Below, one piece after another: positions 13,586 to 22,662 of a DNA stretch of 43,799 bases. The translations under genes were made by a program, and so were the position numbers. The number at the start of each line of letters is the position of its first letter. The stretch's first letter is position 1. The DNA is taken from assembly GCF_017848315.1 (NCBI RefSeq), contig NZ_JAFKEC010000047.1:1-43799 (forward strand), read 5' to 3'. The notes beneath the pieces were generated by a model. That model saw nothing but the letters and a program-made list of their open reading frames with translations, was not told where the DNA came from and made no database searches. This DNA is from Pseudomonas palmensis. Lineage in GTDB: Bacteria > Pseudomonadota > Gammaproteobacteria > Pseudomonadales > Pseudomonadaceae.

Positions 13586-16500
13586 TCAGTCGATGGTGCC
13601 TCGCGCCACTCCCTCGGTCAGGGTTCTGCGCAGGTCGACGAGGCGTTGTTCGTACACCTGCCGCAAGCGCTGCGCCTCCACCAGCAGTTCACCTTCGCTC
13701 AGCGTTTCGGCTGCCTGCTCCAGGCTGTCGTCCAGCGCTGCCCGCGAGGCGGCGAACTGTGCGGCGAAGCGTTCGCGCAAGTGGTGCTCCCATGCAGGGT
13801 AGACCGGTTCCTCTTCATGGTTCATGGCCAGTACTTCGTCCAGGCCGTGGGAGGTGGTCGGGTCGACCGCCAGCAGCAGGTTGCGCTGCTGTTCTATCCA
13901 GGCTTCGCCCGGCAGCGGCATCACATCGACCAGTGCGTCGATGATCACCGGCTCGTCGGCACGCGCCGCCTGGGCCAGGTCCAGGCCCGGCAGCCGGGTG
14001 ATACGTTTGAGCGCCCACTGGTAGAGCGTCGCGTAGCTGTCTTCGGACATGTTGAACGAAAGGCTCAGCACGCCGAAGCCGAGCTTTCTGAGACGCACGT
14101 GGTTGACGATGCTCGCCAGCAGGGTGCGCGAGCGGGTTGCCAGGTCCGGGATGGCCAGGGCCTGTGACACCTCGCCCAACTGTTCGAGGTCGAGCAGGGT
14201 GCCGCCTGTGCGGGCGAGAATCTGCTCACGCAGGGGCGCATTGGCGTCCATCCAGGTCAGCAGGCGCCATAGGCGGCGCCGGTAGGTCAGTGGGGCGACG
14301 ATGTAGGGCGGGCTGTCGAACATGGCACGCAGGTCCCGGAAGAACCCCGACGGCAGGCTCTGCTGCAGTCGTTGCCAGCTGGCCCGCTGTTGTGGCGTGG
14401 CGTCGTCGAGCAGTTCGTTGTAATCGATCTCGGCCACCAGCAGGTCGATACGGTGGGTGGTGTAGTAGGCATCGGCCGCCTGCAGGGCAGCATCGCTCAG
14501 CGGATTGTGTTCCAGGCGCAGCGCCCGGGCCAGCGGAGGTGAGAGGATGGCGGTCGGTGGCAGCTCCTGCAGCTGGTTGCCGGACAGGTCCACCAGGTTC
14601 GGCGCGTCCAGCTGATCAAGCCCTGTCGGATAGGTCGCCAGGCTGCAGTTGTACAGGTCCACGCCCTGCAGCCGGTTCAGGCGGGCGAAGTCGGGCGGGG
14701 TTGCCAGCGGGTTGTTCGACAGGCTCAGGTCGCGCAACTGCGGGTAACCTTCGAGGGCGTGCTGCAGGTGCTCGTCCCAGACCAGGCGGTTGTTGGCCAG
14801 GTCCAGCACGCTGAGCCGATCACCCAGCCCGGTGGGCAGGCTGGTGAGTTCGCAGCCGTTCAGGCTGACGCGCTGCAGCTGGGTGAAGTGGCGCAGGAAG
14901 GCGTCAGGCAGCCGGGTCAGGGAGTTCTGCTCCAGCGACAGCTCATTCACGTGATCGAAGTTGGCCTCCAGCGCAGGGAAGCTTTCCAGGTCGCCGTCGG
15001 TCAGGTCCAGGTAGTCCAGGTTCAGCTGAACGATGGCTTCGCCGTCGGCGACCTCGCGCACCGACAGGCGCTGCCAGGCGGCGATGATTTCCTCCCGCGC
15101 CGATTGCCGGGCTGTACTGGGCAGGGCCCACAGGGTCAACGCGCTTTTCAGGCGTTGCAGGGTTTGTTCGAGCGTGCGCAACCGCGCCTGGGCCGGAATC
15201 TCGCTGGCCTCCCAGGCCGCCAGTGTGGCACGCGCCTCTTCGCCGCTGGCATGCGGGTAGAGCGTGCGGTAGCGGGCCTCCTGTGAGGAGCTGGCAGGCG
15301 ACACCGGCGGGTAGCCGGGGCGGTCACTGCCGCCCAGCAGGCGTGCTTCGCTGGCCCAGCCGCGGACCTCGCCGGACCACAGCCAGGTGGCAAGTTCGCC
15401 GCGGGGGCGTTCGAGCATCGACAGCACGCGTTGCTGCAGCGCCGCCCTGGTGTCCAGGCCCAGCACCTGGCGATAGCGGGGAGCGATGCTGTCATGCAGG
15501 GCCGCGAACAGGTCGTCGCCGGGCGCGTGCAGCGGGAGGTCGTCCTTGAAGGTCTGGTAGCCTTCTGCACCGTGCACCAGAACCCTGCGCTGCGCCTGGG
15601 TGGCACGACCCACGCGCTGCAGCAGAGGGCCGCGCGGGCCACCACTGCGTGCTTCCAGCACCACCGAGGCGTCCCAGCCAGGGGCGTGCTCCAGGCACAA
15701 CAGCGCCAGGCGCGTGCTTTGCGGCGTCGCCAGGGCTGGCCAGTACAGGCCTTCGGTCGCGCGTACCAGGGGAACACGGGCGGCCAGCGTGGCGGCCTCT
15801 TCCAGCAATTTGGTGGGGATGGCTGCCGGTGGCACCCAGCGTGCCAGCCGGGCCGGGCCGACAGTGTCCAGCAGGCTGCGGGCCAGCACCGGGCTCAACC
15901 CGGGCAAGCGTGCGCACAGGGCCGTGATGTGCGGCTGCGGGGGCACCAGGGCCAGGTAACGCTGCTCGAACAGGGCCTTGCCGACGTTGCCCGTGACGTT
16001 TTCGGCGCGCAGTTGCCGGGCGATCCTGAGCCGTTGCAGCGTATCGGCCAGCAAGGGTGGCAGGCCCAGATTGGCGGCGTGCAACCGACGCAGCGCGTCT
16101 TCGCGGGTGCCGCTGACCTGGCAGGCCTGTTCGAGTTCTGCATCGCTCAGGCCTTGCGCAAGCGGGCCCAGACGGCGCAGCAGGGTGGCCCGCGACCAGC
16201 TCAGCGGCTGTTCATGCACGCTGCGCCAGGCACCCTGGCCGTTGTGCTCCAGCGCGGGGCGATAGGCGTCCTCACGCGCGGGGTGGCGCAGTTGCCATTG
16301 TTGCTGGCGCGCATCGAACTGCTGCTCGTACAGGTCGGCGCCGAGCCTGATGTAGTGCCGGTCCGCGTGCCGGTACTGGCCCTGGTCGTTGGCTGTCACC
16401 TCGGCGGGCAGCGGCGTGTCCAGCCGGTAGGGTGCCAGGTCGGGCAGGTACAGGCGCGTACTGCCATCGGGCAGCGGCACTTCGACCAGCGCATCGACCA

Positions 16501-17986
16501 GCGCTGGTGCTGTCTTGATCGCCAGCACCGAACCGGCCAGCATGCCGGCAGTGATCGCCACCGACTGCAGGTGCGCCATGGCGCCCTCGACGTCGCCGTC
16601 CTGCCAGTCCTCCACGCCTTCATACACCTCCTTGATCAGCTGTACCGCAGTGACCGCCAGCATGACCGGGCCCAACGCGGGAACGAACATCGCCGCGGCA
16701 TTGAGCACGTTCAGCGCGCGTGTCTCCCATTGTTCCAGGCGGGCCTTGCGCGCTTTCTCGTCGGCTTCAGCGGTGGGCACCATCAGTACCCGTGCTTCAT
16801 CCTTCAGGCGTTGCAGGTGGCGGTCCTGCAGCACGCCGAACAGCTCGCCGGCAACCGGGGCAAGGCTCAGGTACAGGCTGTCCTGCTCCTGCGAGTGCCA
16901 CGGTCCGTCCTTGTCGACCACCTGCCGGGCCAGGTTGTGTCCGAGCACATCGAACAGGTGTTGCTGCTGTTGCAGCGGTACGTAGCGCTGAAACAGCCTG
17001 CGAAACCCGGGGTGGTTGAGGCGCCCTTTGAGGTAGCGCTCCAGCGCCGGCATCGACGCATGCTCGGTGAGGGCATCGTCCGGGTCGCCGGGCAGGTACA
17101 GCAGCAGGCTGTCTGCCTGCTGCTCAGATGCCAGGGCAAACAGCAGGATGTCGTGCAACGGTACGCCGCTCATGCTCAGCAGGCTGGCCTGCACTGGCGG
17201 GGCCTCGGCGCCTGCTGCGGCGGGCGCGTCCAGCAGCGCCAGCAACCGGCTGCAGGCGGTTGGCCCGATGCGCTGGCGCGCTTTCGCCACGGTGACCTCC
17301 AGGCGCAGCAACTGGCGATTGGCATCGATCGAGTCGCGACGCACCCTGTCTTGCGTGGCAGGTGTTTCGAACACTGCCTGCAGGTGCTGCTGGTAGCGGG
17401 CGCCCAGGTCCAGTTCGCGGCACAGGCGGGCGAACACGGCCGGTGACAGGCGATGGCGGGTATAGCGGTAGGCAAGCCCGGCGTCGGTCAGGTCGAGGTG
17501 GAAATGGCCTTGCAGGGTGATCGCACTCTTGCCGAGGAAAGTCACGTCGTCACCGAAGTTCTGCAGCGCTGCCTGCAGCAGGCTCTGCTTCTGGTAGGTG
17601 GTACGTGTGGCGAGCTGCCAGAGGTCGGCCTCTTCGTGAAACTGCACCAGGTCGGTGGTGTGCAGGTTCAGGGGTTCGCCAAGTTCGGCGTCAAGGCGCG
17701 CCTGCAGCAGCGGCTCGGCAAATGCCAGCAACCCCTGGAAGGCCTTGAGGGTGCCTGCCAGTGTCTGGCTGGCCCGCCGATAGCGACGCCTGGCTGCACG
17801 CACGGCGTCACGCTGATCGGGCAGGCCGTTGGCCAGCCAGTCCGGTTCGGCATCGGGGATGACATGGGTCAGGGCCAGATGACGCCGAAGGTCTTCGGCG
17901 TCCTGGGCGCTGGTGTGTTTCAGCCAGGTGGGCAGGCGCTGGACGATGAACGGTGAGTGGGGAATGCGTGAAGGGGAGGTAGGCAT
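13586..17986 (-). CDS. Large DUF6543/LRR protein with a cysteine-less NEL-like C-terminus
   Basis: A 1466-aa effector-like protein. The N-terminal ~1000 residues resemble the dermonecrotic-toxin-like DUF6543 proteins of Pseudomonas, with a hydrophobic membrane-type hairpin near residues 415-500 (NAAAMFVPALGPVMLAVTAV, GVEDWQDGDVEGAMAHL). Leucine-rich repeats follow at about 1015-1142 (LSLEQNSLTRLP, LSVLDLANNRL, LVDLSGNQLQELP). The last ~320 residues align by eye with NEL E3-ubiquitin-ligase domains (FFRDLRAMFDSPPY, RRRLWRLLTWM, YPAWEHHLRERFAAQFAAS). The expected catalytic Cys-x-Asp is Leu1264-Leu1265-Asp1266, and no cysteine occurs after the LRRs. ATG 17986 has GGAG eight bases before. The gene starts only 60 bases after the last exopolysaccharide gene on the same strand. 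Confidence 0.8.
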   Translation of the reverse strand: MPTSPSRIPHSPFIVQRLPTWLKHTSAQDAEDLRRHLALTHVIPDAEPDWLANGLPDQRDAVRAARRRYRRASQTLAGTLKAFQGLLAFAEPLLQARLDAELGEPLNLHTTDLVQFHEEADLWQLATRTTYQKQSLLQAALQNFGDDVTFLGKSAITLQGHFHLDLTDAGLAYRYTRHRLSPAVFARLCRELDLGARYQQHLQAVFETPATQDRVRRDSIDANRQLLRLEVTVAKARQRIGPTACSRLLALLDAPAAAGAEAPPVQASLLSMSGVPLHDILLFALASEQQADSLLLYLPGDPDDALTEHASMPALERYLKGRLNHPGFRRLFQRYVPLQQQQHLFDVLGHNLARQVVDKDGPWHSQEQDSLYLSLAPVAGELFGVLQDRHLQRLKDEARVLMVPTAEADEKARKARLEQWETRALNVLNAAAMFVPALGPVMLAVTAVQLIKEVYEGVEDWQDGDVEGAMAHLQSVAITAGMLAGSVLAIKTAPALVDALVEVPLPDGSTRLYLPDLAPYRLDTPLPAEVTANDQGQYRHADRHYIRLGADLYEQQFDARQQQWQLRHPAREDAYRPALEHNGQGAWRSVHEQPLSWSRATLLRRLGPLAQGLSDAELEQACQVSGTREDALRRLHAANLGLPPLLADTLQRLRIARQLRAENVTGNVGKALFEQRYLALVPPQPHITALCARLPGLSPVLARSLLDTVGPARLARWVPPAAIPTKLLEEAATLAARVPLVRATEGLYWPALATPQSTRLALLCLEHAPGWDASVVLEARSGGPRGPLLQRVGRATQAQRRVLVHGAEGYQTFKDDLPLHAPGDDLFAALHDSIAPRYRQVLGLDTRAALQQRVLSMLERPRGELATWLWSGEVRGWASEARLLGGSDRPGYPPVSPASSSQEARYRTLYPHASGEEARATLAAWEASEIPAQARLRTLEQTLQRLKSALTLWALPSTARQSAREEIIAAWQRLSVREVADGEAIVQLNLDYLDLTDGDLESFPALEANFDHVNELSLEQNSLTRLPDAFLRHFTQLQRVSLNGCELTSLPTGLGDRLSVLDLANNRLVWDEHLQHALEGYPQLRDLSLSNNPLATPPDFARLNRLQGVDLYNCSLATYPTGLDQLDAPNLVDLSGNQLQELPPTAILSPPLARALRLEHNPLSDAALQAADAYYTTHRIDLLVAEIDYNELLDDATPQQRASWQRLQQSLPSGFFRDLRAMFDSPPYIVAPLTYRRRLWRLLTWMDANAPLREQILARTGGTLLDLEQLGEVSQALAIPDLATRSRTLLASIVNHVRLRKLGFGVLSLSFNMSEDSYATLYQWALKRITRLPGLDLAQAARADEPVIIDALVDVMPLPGEAWIEQQRNLLLAVDPTTSHGLDEVLAMNHEEEPVYPAWEHHLRERFAAQFAASRAALDDSLEQAAETLSEGELLVEAQRLRQVYEQRLVDLRRTLTEGVARGTID

Positions 17987-18046
17987 GGTCGTGCTCCGGT
18001 CCGTGGACCGACAGCACAACCGATCAGCCGGGCGAAGCGGTGGTAG

Positions 18047-18847
18047 TTATCTGTTGGAGGCAGTGCCCAGGGTGCTCTGGCGCGCCTCGCGCAGCGACGC
18101 GTAGCCGACCCTGGGCACGCCCGCCAGGCGCTGGTCGAGCAAGGCCTGCAAGGACTCGCCACTGCCCAGGTAGGCATCGCCGAAGTCGTGGCTGCCCAGG
18201 GCACTGGGGTGCGCCACCACTTCGAGCACGCCATGGCGTGGGGCCAGGCCGTCACGCAGGTCGACCGGGGTACACACATGGTCGGCGGTCAGCCTGGCCA
18301 GCTGGCGCAGGCGCTGGTTGAGCAACGTCTTGAACAGGCGTTTTGCCGGGCCGATGTTGTGCCCCACATTGCGGGCCAGGCGTATCGGCACCCCTTCGCG
18401 GGCGGCGAAGCGGGCGACGATTTCGCCGATGGGCCACAGGTTGTGCACGTGCTGGTGGGAGTCCAGGTGGCTGGGGGTCAGCCCATGGTCCAGGCAGCGC
18501 TGCCATTGCGCGGCGAGTTCCTCGTGCACCGCCTGGCGGGCCGCGCGCCCCAGCCACAGACGCTTGCGCGACAGGCCCAGGTCGAACTCGCCCTCGGCAT
18601 TGCAGAACTGCGCCAGCGCGCGGATCGGCTCGCTCAGCGGGCGCCCGTAGGTCAGGTTGAAATGCAGGCCCACGCGCCCGCGCAGGGCCGGTTGCTGGGC
18701 CAGCGCGCAGGCGGCCTTGAATGCAGGCATGCTGGCCATGGCGGTGGCAGAGCTGATCAGGCCGCACTGGAACGCGCGCAGGATCACCGCGTTGGTGTGT
18801 TCGTTGAGGCCAAAATCGTCAGCGTTGACTATGACTTGGGACGGCAT
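18047..18847 (-). CDS. YdjC/ChbG-type carbohydrate deacetylase
   Basis: A 266-aa YdjC-fold deacetylase. The metal-binding motif VNADDFGLN opens the protein, and SHLDSHQHVH (around residues 125-135) supplies the histidines; VVAHPSALG near the C-terminus is also typical. Such enzymes (for example ChbG) remove N-acetyl groups from soluble acetylated sugars or oligosaccharides. It has no signal peptide, so it acts in the cytoplasm, perhaps on a nucleotide- or lipid-linked sugar before export (inference). It is the last gene of the exopolysaccharide operon, and its start overlaps the preceding GNAT gene by 29 bases. Confidence 0.88.
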   Translation of the reverse strand: MPSQVIVNADDFGLNEHTNAVILRAFQCGLISSATAMASMPAFKAACALAQQPALRGRVGLHFNLTYGRPLSEPIRALAQFCNAEGEFDLGLSRKRLWLGRAARQAVHEELAAQWQRCLDHGLTPSHLDSHQHVHNLWPIGEIVARFAAREGVPIRLARNVGHNIGPAKRLFKTLLNQRLRQLARLTADHVCTPVDLRDGLAPRHGVLEVVAHPSALGSHDFGDAYLGSGESLQALLDQRLAGVPRVGYASLREARQSTLGTASNR

Positions 18848-19994
18848 CCGGGCGCTCCTGTGCTGTGGGTGTGGCAGTGGGGGAAGTGGCAGGTGCCGGC
18901 ACGGGCTGCTGTTGGCGGCGTTTGAGCCAGGGCTTGATGCGTTGCCACAGGCGCAGCGCCATGCCCAGGCACAGGCCCGACGGGCGCCAGCTGTAGAAAC
19001 TGTGGCGCAGGTGCTCGACCTGGCCGGTCATGCGCTCATGCAACTGGTGGCTGGAGTTCTCCAGGCTCACCCTTGAAGCGTCGATCCACGTCCAGCCTTC
19101 GTCCAGCCCCCAGTCGATCCATTCCTGCAGCAGCACCCGGCCGCTGCCAAGGTCGGCATACTGCGGCACGAAGGCGAGGTTGTAGTCGTACAGGCGGCCC
19201 CGTTCGAGCAGGCCCAGGCGGTAGCTGATGCAGCGCCCGTCCAGTTCCAGCACCACCAGGCGCAGACGGCCATCGGCCGCCAGCGCGGTGAAGGCCTGGA
19301 ACATCCATTGGCGCTGCGCGGGCACCGAGAAGATGCCGACCCCGTCGTCGCCTTTCCAGCTCACGGCCTCGACCGCGCTGACGGCTTCCAGCCAGGAAGC
19401 TGCGTTGGCGGTATTGGGGGTTACTCGGCGCACCTGTGCCCCGCAGGCGGCGATGCGCTTGCGCGCGCGGCGCAACTTGTAGCGCGGGTCGCCACTGACT
19501 TCCTGGCGGTCGGCCTCGCTTATCTGGTGCACCGGCGCACGGCAGGCGGTGCGCTGTTCGTGGGTGGAACTGCGGCGTGCCCACTGCTGCAGCCAGGGCG
19601 AATCGCCCGTTACCTCGTTGAGTTGCAGCAGGGCATGGGGCAGGCGCGTGCGAATGGCTGCCAGTACCTGGCCGGCGGCACTGGTCGGCAGGTCGATGAG
19701 CAGGCCGATGCGGTCGCTCATGGGGTAGCCCAGGTGGTGCACCACGGCAAAGTCCAGCGGCCCGTGGCGCTCAAGGGTGCGGACCAACGGCAGGCACAGC
19801 ACCAGGCGTCCTTGTGCGTGCCCCAGCAGTACCTGCAGGTGCTGGCTGGCCGGCAAGGCAGCCTCGGCGGCGCGCAGCCAGGCCAGGCTGTTGAAGGGGG
19901 TGGCATCGGGCAGCCGCTCGAGCAACTGCTCGTAGGCGTCGGCGGGGAAGTCGTCGGCACGCAGCGAGGCGTGCCAGGTAAAGGTCAGGGTCAT
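18819..19994 (-). CDS. BcsL/CelD-like GNAT-fold acyltransferase
   Basis: A 391-aa protein with the double GNAT arrangement of the CelD/BcsL family found in polysaccharide loci. The N-terminal half has FNSLAWLRAAEAALP and PLVRTLERHGPLDFAVVHHLG. The C-terminal half has the GNAT core RLRLVVLELDGRCISYRLGLL and the coenzyme-binding-like YADLGSGRVLLQEWIDWGLDEG, then IDASRVSLENSSHQLHERM. Expected role: transfer of an acyl group (possibly acetyl) to a sugar of the polymer. It is cytoplasmic, with no signal. ATG 19994 lies four bases after the stop of the upstream gene; its ribosome site is weak, so translation is probably coupled. A longer in-frame start at 20048 would overlap the neighbour. Confidence 0.8.
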   Translation of the reverse strand: MTLTFTWHASLRADDFPADAYEQLLERLPDATPFNSLAWLRAAEAALPASQHLQVLLGHAQGRLVLCLPLVRTLERHGPLDFAVVHHLGYPMSDRIGLLIDLPTSAAGQVLAAIRTRLPHALLQLNEVTGDSPWLQQWARRSSTHEQRTACRAPVHQISEADRQEVSGDPRYKLRRARKRIAACGAQVRRVTPNTANAASWLEAVSAVEAVSWKGDDGVGIFSVPAQRQWMFQAFTALAADGRLRLVVLELDGRCISYRLGLLERGRLYDYNLAFVPQYADLGSGRVLLQEWIDWGLDEGWTWIDASRVSLENSSHQLHERMTGQVEHLRHSFYSWRPSGLCLGMALRLWQRIKPWLKRRQQQPVPAPATSPTATPTAQERPDAVPSHSQR

Positions 19995-19998
19995 CGGT

Positions 19999-20688
19999 TC
20001 AGGACACCGTGGCTGTAGTGCTGCGCGGCGCCGGTTTGCGCAAGGCATCCAGGCGCGAGCCGCTGTAGCGCGTTTCGCGGAAGAATTTCCAGCGACCGAA
20101 CAGGCAGTACACGTGCATCACACGGCCCTGCTCGACGTAGCCCATGCGCAGGTGCAGCTTGAGCGCCGGAATGTTGTGGGTCTCGCACACGTCGACCACC
20201 TTGTCGCAGCCCTGTTCGGCCATGGCGCGCCACAGGGCCAGTTGCAGGTCGACCGACAGCGACGTACCCCAGTACTGGCGCGCCAGTTCACCGCCGAACT
20301 CGAAGAACTCGCCCGGCTCGACCGGGAACCAGCAGCCATAGTAATGACGGTCGTGGTAGTGACGCGGGCTGCCCCAGATGAACGCCACCACGTGGCTGTC
20401 TTCGTCCAGGAACATCAGCCCGGTATGCCCTTCGGCGGCCAGTTCACGCATGGTTTCGACACGGTCGCCGAAGTGCTTGGCAAAGCCTTGCACGTTGTGC
20501 ACCGTGATGCGCTCCACGCGTAGCGGCGCATAGGGCTTGAGGGTATGCGGCGGCACCGGGCTGACCAGGTCGCGCTCCATCCACAGCAGCTCCCAGTGAA
20601 AGAACACGTAGCGCTTGTACGCGCTGCGAAGGGTGGCGCGCAGGCCTTTCTGGTGTACGCGCTGGCTGAACTTGCTGACGATATTCAT
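19999..20688 (-). CDS. GNAT-family N-acetyltransferase
   Basis: A 229-aa GNAT protein. The core runs GHTGLMFLDEDSHVVAFIWG, then the long middle insert with WFPVEPGEFFEFGGELA, then QLALWRAMAEQGCDKVVDVC and the final strand and helix NIPALKLHLRMGYVEQGRV, the classic GNAT ending (N-x-A-x-x-L-Y/H-x-K-x-G-F/Y). A basic N-terminal amphipathic part (FSQRVHQKGLRATLRSAYKR) may place it at the membrane. Likely substrate: an amino or hydroxy group of an exopolysaccharide sugar (from context). ATG 20688 has GGGAG at good distance and lies 46 bases from the upstream glycosidase-like gene. Confidence 0.85.
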   Translation of the reverse strand: MNIVSKFSQRVHQKGLRATLRSAYKRYVFFHWELLWMERDLVSPVPPHTLKPYAPLRVERITVHNVQGFAKHFGDRVETMRELAAEGHTGLMFLDEDSHVVAFIWGSPRHYHDRHYYGCWFPVEPGEFFEFGGELARQYWGTSLSVDLQLALWRAMAEQGCDKVVDVCETHNIPALKLHLRMGYVEQGRVMHVYCLFGRWKFFRETRYSGSRLDALRKPAPRSTTATVS

Positions 20689-20733
20689 GGTGGCTCCCGT
20701 ATCCGGCAGGGGAAGAGATCTTCGGCACTGTGT

Positions 20734-22662
20734 TCATGAGGCGCTCCATCGCAGGGCAAACAGAGTCTGCCCGGGCAGTTCGAAACGTACCTGGCCGTGC
20801 TGGCAATCCAGTGCCGCGGCGCGCGGCTGGTTGTCCGGCCCGAACAGGGTGAGCGTGGCAGCGGTCTGCGGGCATCGGCTGGCCGGGGTGGCGAAGCTGA
20901 CGTGTTGCAGGCGTTCGCCCTTGTTGACGCCCAGCAGGCTGCGCTGTGCGCCGCGTGCCATGGCCAGTGCATCGACCTCGAAGGCGTCGTTGTCCAGGTG
21001 CAGCACCTGGTCGAGCCAGTGCTGGGCGATGAACTGCTGGGCCAGGCCCACCGGCTTGAGCTCGAAGCGGTTGTTGCCCAGCACCTTGACCATGCCTTTG
21101 GGCCACTCGGGCTCGTCGGCGATGTGGAACCAGTTGAGCATGTCCAGCAGGCCGTCCTGGGAGGCATTGATGACCACCGAGGCCCACCATACGCCGGCAT
21201 AGTGGGTGTTCTGCTCGTACAGGCTCAGGGTCGAGCCACTGGACAGGTTGGTCTGGTCGAGCAGCAACGCCTTGCGCGGGCGACCGTTGGCGTCCAGCCC
21301 CACCAGTTCGGCGGCGCGGCGTACCGAGTCGCGGTAGGTGCGGGTGGCGAGCAGGTCGCGGACCATCCACTCGTGCCAGGCCATGGCGTCGATCTGCGGT
21401 TCGAATTCCTTGAGCAGGCGCCGTGCCCAGTCCAGGCCGACGCGCTGCGCCGCATCGCCGCGCAACGGGCCGTTGACCAGCCGCGAGCTGGCCGGCATGG
21501 CGATGCGCACGCCGGCTTCATGGGCGCCGGGGTAGGCGCGCACACGCTGGGCCATGGCCGCGAAGAAGGTGCGGTAGGTGGCGTAGTCGGCGTAGTTGAG
21601 GTTGGGTTCGTCGGCAAAGGCGATGTAATGCAGGCCCTTGCCGCCCAGGGCGACGCTGGTGGCCAGCCAGTCGTCCAGCGCGCCATCGTTGGCGCGGCTG
21701 CGCATCAGGTCGGACTTGCGCCCGGTGGCGGCCATCAGGGTGATGTCGTGGTGAATGCCGAAGCGCTCCTGGTACAGCTGGCGAAACGGCAGTTCGTAGC
21801 GCGGCTTGCGTGCCAGCACGTCGGCAAAGGTGTAGTAGCCGGCGGCCTGCAGTTGCAGCGCATCGATCACCGCATGGCTGGACGGTGGCGGCATCACGTA
21901 GGGCAGGTTGTTGCCTAGCCTGGGCGTGGGGCCCAGTACCTTGGCACTGCTGCGCAGGCTTACCTGGCCGTCGCGGTGCACCAGTGGGGCGAGGTCCTGG
22001 GGGCGCAGGGCGAACAGGTTGGCGCTGCCGTCCAGCCAGAAGGCCACCTTGCCGGTGCCTTCGAAGTTCAGGCGCCATGTCTGGTCCTGGGCGCTTGCGG
22101 GCAGGTTCACCTGATCGAACTGCCAATAGGCCCGGTGTTCGAGCAGCGCCAGCTTGAGGCGCTTGCCATCGTCCACGCGCTCCAGGGTCAGGTTGCGCAC
22201 ACCGTCGTGATACTTGCCGGCAAGCACCGCCGTTTCACCGGCTTTCACGCGAAAGTACAGGGTGGTGGCGCGGTCCGGTTCGAGGCTGAAGTGCACCTTG
22301 GCGGGGGCGAACTGGGCGCCGGTGGTATCGTCGTATTCGAGGCGGTAGCGCCTGAAACTGTAGCCGGGGATGGCCACCTGGTAGGTGCCGGTGCCGGCGG
22401 TAAGTGGCCAGCTCAGCTGGCCGCGGCCTTCATGGGGGGCAATGATGCGTTGCGCATCGAGCTTGCCGGTGGCGTCGAGCAGGTACACCTGTTCCTGGTT
22501 GGCATCGGCCTGCCAGGCCGGCACCCAGCTCAGTTGCAGCGGGGCGCTGCGCTGCGGCGCCAGGTACAGGCTGCCGTCGCGAATGTCCGGCCAGCGCAGG
22601 GTGGCGGCGTGGGCAGTGGCGGCCAGCAGCAGGCCGGGTAACAACATCCATGTACGTTTCAT
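20734..22662 (-). CDS. Periplasmic glycoside-hydrolase-like protein of the exopolysaccharide operon
   Basis: A 642-aa exported protein with a signal peptide (MKRTWMLLPGLLLAATAHAA). The first ~250 residues are beta-rich and look like carbohydrate-binding domains; residues about 275-560 look like a clan GH-A TIM barrel, followed by a C-terminal beta domain. The candidate acid/base is Glu352 in FADEPNLNYADYATY (GH-A proteins usually have Asn-Glu-Pro; here Asp-Glu-Pro). A candidate second carboxylate is Glu431 in MAWHEWMVRD. By analogy with PslG-type enzymes it probably trims or releases the polymer during export, but no GH family is assigned with certainty. ATG 22662 overlaps the wzx stop (ATGA) and has GGAGA. 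Confidence 0.75.
   Translation of the reverse strand: MKRTWMLLPGLLLAATAHAATLRWPDIRDGSLYLAPQRSAPLQLSWVPAWQADANQEQVYLLDATGKLDAQRIIAPHEGRGQLSWPLTAGTGTYQVAIPGYSFRRYRLEYDDTTGAQFAPAKVHFSLEPDRATTLYFRVKAGETAVLAGKYHDGVRNLTLERVDDGKRLKLALLEHRAYWQFDQVNLPASAQDQTWRLNFEGTGKVAFWLDGSANLFALRPQDLAPLVHRDGQVSLRSSAKVLGPTPRLGNNLPYVMPPPSSHAVIDALQLQAAGYYTFADVLARKPRYELPFRQLYQERFGIHHDITLMAATGRKSDLMRSRANDGALDDWLATSVALGGKGLHYIAFADEPNLNYADYATYRTFFAAMAQRVRAYPGAHEAGVRIAMPASSRLVNGPLRGDAAQRVGLDWARRLLKEFEPQIDAMAWHEWMVRDLLATRTYRDSVRRAAELVGLDANGRPRKALLLDQTNLSSGSTLSLYEQNTHYAGVWWASVVINASQDGLLDMLNWFHIADEPEWPKGMVKVLGNNRFELKPVGLAQQFIAQHWLDQVLHLDNDAFEVDALAMARGAQRSLLGVNKGERLQHVSFATPASRCPQTAATLTLFGPDNQPRAAALDCQHGQVRFELPGQTLFALRWSAS

Noticed and set aside
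15431..17446. A 671-codon open frame on the plus strand inside the LRR gene
   Set aside because: It is antisense to a well-supported 1466-residue gene, has no ribosome site and encodes a Gln/Arg/Gly-rich sequence typical of high-GC shadow frames.
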